Positions 62,739-64,000 of a stretch of DNA of 64,000 nt are shown piece by piece. Where the stretch lies: positions 2,542,001 to 2,606,000 of the forward strand of contig NZ_CP012590.1 in the NCBI RefSeq assembly GCF_001278845.1, in the 5' to 3' direction. Under the pieces are notes generated by a model. It searched no databases, was not told the origin of the DNA, and was given only the letters and a program-made list of their open reading frames with translations. Numbering within the stretch: the stretch's first letter is position 1; every line of letters begins with the position of its first letter. The stretch comes from Actinomyces sp. oral taxon 414. GTDB taxonomy: Bacteria; Actinomycetota; Actinomycetes; Actinomycetales; Actinomycetaceae. The position numbers and the translations under genes are program-made.

Positions 62739-62857
62739 GGCGCCCTGGGAGGATCGTTCGGGCCCCGCCCCGGGTGTGTCCGTCGGTTTCCGCATGATTG
62801 CGCGGTTCTGACGGCCTCGCAGTCGGGTGCGCCCCGGAACGATCCTCCCGGGGCGCC
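62739..62857 (+). repeat. About 120-bp palindromic element (second family), copy 2
   Basis: The 21-bp ends (62739-62759 and 62837-62857) pair with one mismatch and include GGGAGGATCGTTC. The middle, GGTTTCCGCATGATTGCGCG, is related to that of copy 1 at 42052. Confidence 0.88.
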
Positions 62858-62956
62858 ATGTTCGGCCCCGGGAGGGGCGGCGAGAAGCGGAACCTGAGAC
62901 AGATGGGGCGCGCGGGTCGCGTGGGACCAGTCGGACCCGGTCCGGACCCGGTCCGT

Positions 62957-63074
62957 GTCCAAATCTGCCACAAAGGCCCCAATCGAGTCGGGGCGCGCAA
63001 GAAGAATCGTTGATATTCCGCGGTTTCCTCCGCGACCTATCCCGGCCCGGGGCGCCTTTGTGGCAGATTTGGAC
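62957..63074 (+). repeat. 118-bp palindromic element, copy 2
   Basis: Perfect 21-bp ends (containing TCCAAATCTGCCACAAAGG), extendable by GT/AC to 62955-63076. The inner block AGAAGAATCGTTGATATTCC is shared with copies 1 and 3. It lies inside the IS5-ended segment. Confidence 0.92.
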
Positions 63075-63206
63075 ACGACCCCGCCCCGGGTCGCCCCAGG
63101 AGCCCCACCAGTCCCACTCGGACGCCCCAGAATAACCTTCCGGGGTGGGGGCGGCGGGGAGGGCGCGTTCTGCGGCCGGTTCGTCGCCCCCGGCCCGTCA
63201 TCCTTC

Positions 63207-63279
63207 CGCGAGCGCGTAGGTTTCTAGTCGAACGCGTACCTCCCGTCTGCGCGTTCGACTGGAAACCTACACGTTCGCG
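63207..63279. repeat. Long hairpin with 30-bp arms
   Basis: Arms 63207-63236 and 63250-63279 pair at 27 of 30 positions around a 13-base spacer. A shared core is GTAGGTTTC[T/C]AGTCGAACGCG. No second copy was found in the window. Confidence 0.85.
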
Positions 63280-63620
63280 AAGGGTCGGGGGCGTCCCGGT
63301 GGGGTCCGGGGGTGGGCGAGACCCCCTGGGACCGGTCTGGGTGGTGGGGTCCTTCCCGGGTCGGCGCTCCCGCGGGCCCGACATCGTGTTCGACCCGCGG
63401 GGGACGACGGTGGTGCCCGGGTCGGCGTTCCCGCGGGCCTGGCGGGGTCGTCGAAGTGGTCGCCGCGGTCGTCGGGCGCCCGAACCGCCCCCGACGGCCG
63501 GCCCTGCCGACCCCGCCATACTCGACCCCCTCCAACACGCCCGGAGGAGACACGGACGGGGTCGTCACGACCGACCCCGCACCCTGCGCTCCGCGCCCCG
63601 CCCACCGGTCCGACCGCGTC

Positions 63621-63726
63621 CGCTACGCCCTTTTCCGTCTACTACGCTCCTTCACCCTCCACTGTACGAGAAAAAGGAGCGCAGCAGAGAGTAAAGGAGC
63701 GTAGCAGACGAGAAGAGGCGTAGCAG
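63621..63726. repeat. Hairpin built from AGGAGCGTAGCAGA units
   Basis: The left arm (63621-63652) reads CGCTACGCCCTTTTCCGTCT and on. The right arm (63693-63726) is its imperfect inverse, AAAGGAGCGTAGCAGACGAG and on. In between is the 20-base motif GAAAAAGGAGCGCAGCAGAG (63670-63689) that also occurs at 9240. Confidence 0.75.
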
Positions 63727-63874
63727 ACGACGGGTCCTTCCCACCGGATCACCGCAGATGCCCCAGAACGGGGTCACCGCGGCCCGCGGGCCCCGTTCGC
63801 TCGCCGGGGCACCCGCCCCGGCCGCCGCCCGGCCCGCGGACGCCCCTCCCCGGCCGGTCCGCGCCGGGCGGATT

Positions 63875-63992
63875 GTCCAAATCTGCCACAAAGGCCCGGA
63901 TCGAGCCGGAGGGCGCGAGAAGAATCGTTGATATTCCGCGCTTCTTCTCGCCGCCGATCCCGACCCGGAGCGCCTTTGTGGCAGATTTGGAC
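63875..63992 (+). repeat. 118-bp palindromic element, copy 3
   Basis: Perfect 21-bp ends (63875-63895 and 63972-63992) with the same AGAAGAATCGTTGATATTCC middle as copy 2. Same length and orientation as copy 2. Confidence 0.92.
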
Positions 63993-64000
63993 ACGCCCTC

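Larger units (their letters stand above)
62609..63141. mobile_element. Non-autonomous segment bounded by IS5-type inverted ends
   Basis: The left end (62609-62630) is identical for 22 bases to the right end of the complete element at 32078 (GAAGGTTATTCTGGGTGTG). The right end (63126-63141, CCCAGAATAACCTTCC) is its inverse, and the similarity extends inward imperfectly for about 70 bases. Inside are palindromic repeats but no transposase, so it would depend on an enzyme in trans. Confidence 0.6.
62045..64000. other. Gene-free, repeat-packed region upstream of the menJ-nuo operon
   Basis: I find no convincing coding sequence in these 1956 bases. The first 240 bases should contain the operon promoter and hold a 17-bp dyad. 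From about 62540 on, the sequence is a patchwork of IS5-type ends, two kinds of about 120-bp palindromes and two other long hairpins, itemised separately. Confidence 0.75.

Noticed and set aside
62278..63000. 240-codon minus-strand frame upstream of the menJ-like gene
   Set aside because: It runs through palindromic repeats and IS ends, with no ribosome site, no domain and Pro/Arg-rich composition.

Overview
The window is very GC-rich actinobacterial DNA: many GTG starts, operons joined by ATGA/GTGA stop-start overlaps, a rpmG-tRNA-MaoC neighbourhood, a menaquinone-linked complex I operon, and intergenic palindromic repeats. It looks like a member of the Actinomycetales, plausibly Actinomyces or a close relative. 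That placement is inferred from gene content and was not tested.

Region by region. 1-1726: 3' part of an IS21-type element (istA, istB). 1752-8909: a leftward copper-handling block with a CPC-type P1B ATPase, a small His/Met-rich membrane protein, a multicopper oxidase broken by a one-base frameshift, a sensor kinase/response regulator pair and a Met-tailed membrane protein. 9394-11898: maf, a MaoC-type dehydratase, rpmG and three tRNAs (Met, Thr, Tyr). 12030-13927: a NarL-type two-component pair. 14174-18362: four tightly coupled genes (a cysteine-containing LppU-like protein, a TPR membrane protein, a TPR-AAA+ ATPase and a second TPR membrane protein). 18455-20663: htpX and trpB2.

20931-37083 is the accessory heart of the window. 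An 1823-residue RHS polymorphic toxin ends in a lower-GC, swapped-in toxin tip. It is followed at once by a 115-residue putative immunity gene and then by about 10 kb of small genes in repeated B-C-D cassettes. These are interrupted by transposon relics and by a complete 879-bp IS5-type element sitting in a second copy of the immunity gene. A TPR membrane protein resembling those at 14.9 and 17.2 kb is embedded in this array.

37122-43990 holds alanine dehydrogenase, an FprA-type ferredoxin-NADP reductase, a frameshifted lipoprotein and a polyprenyl diphosphate synthase. 43987-62044 is one leftward operon: menJ-like reductase, then nuoA to nuoN in canonical order, ending in the polyprenyl synthase. 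Quinone modification, the quinone-reducing complex and quinone side-chain synthesis are therefore translationally chained. 62045-64000 has no convincing gene and is packed with palindromic repeats and IS ends.

Four dispersed palindrome families link distant parts of the window: 118-bp elements with 21-bp perfect ends (three full copies), about 120-bp elements (two), a 75-bp exact repeat (two, in opposite orientation), and a motif with hairpin-forming copies near 9.2 and 63.7 kb.
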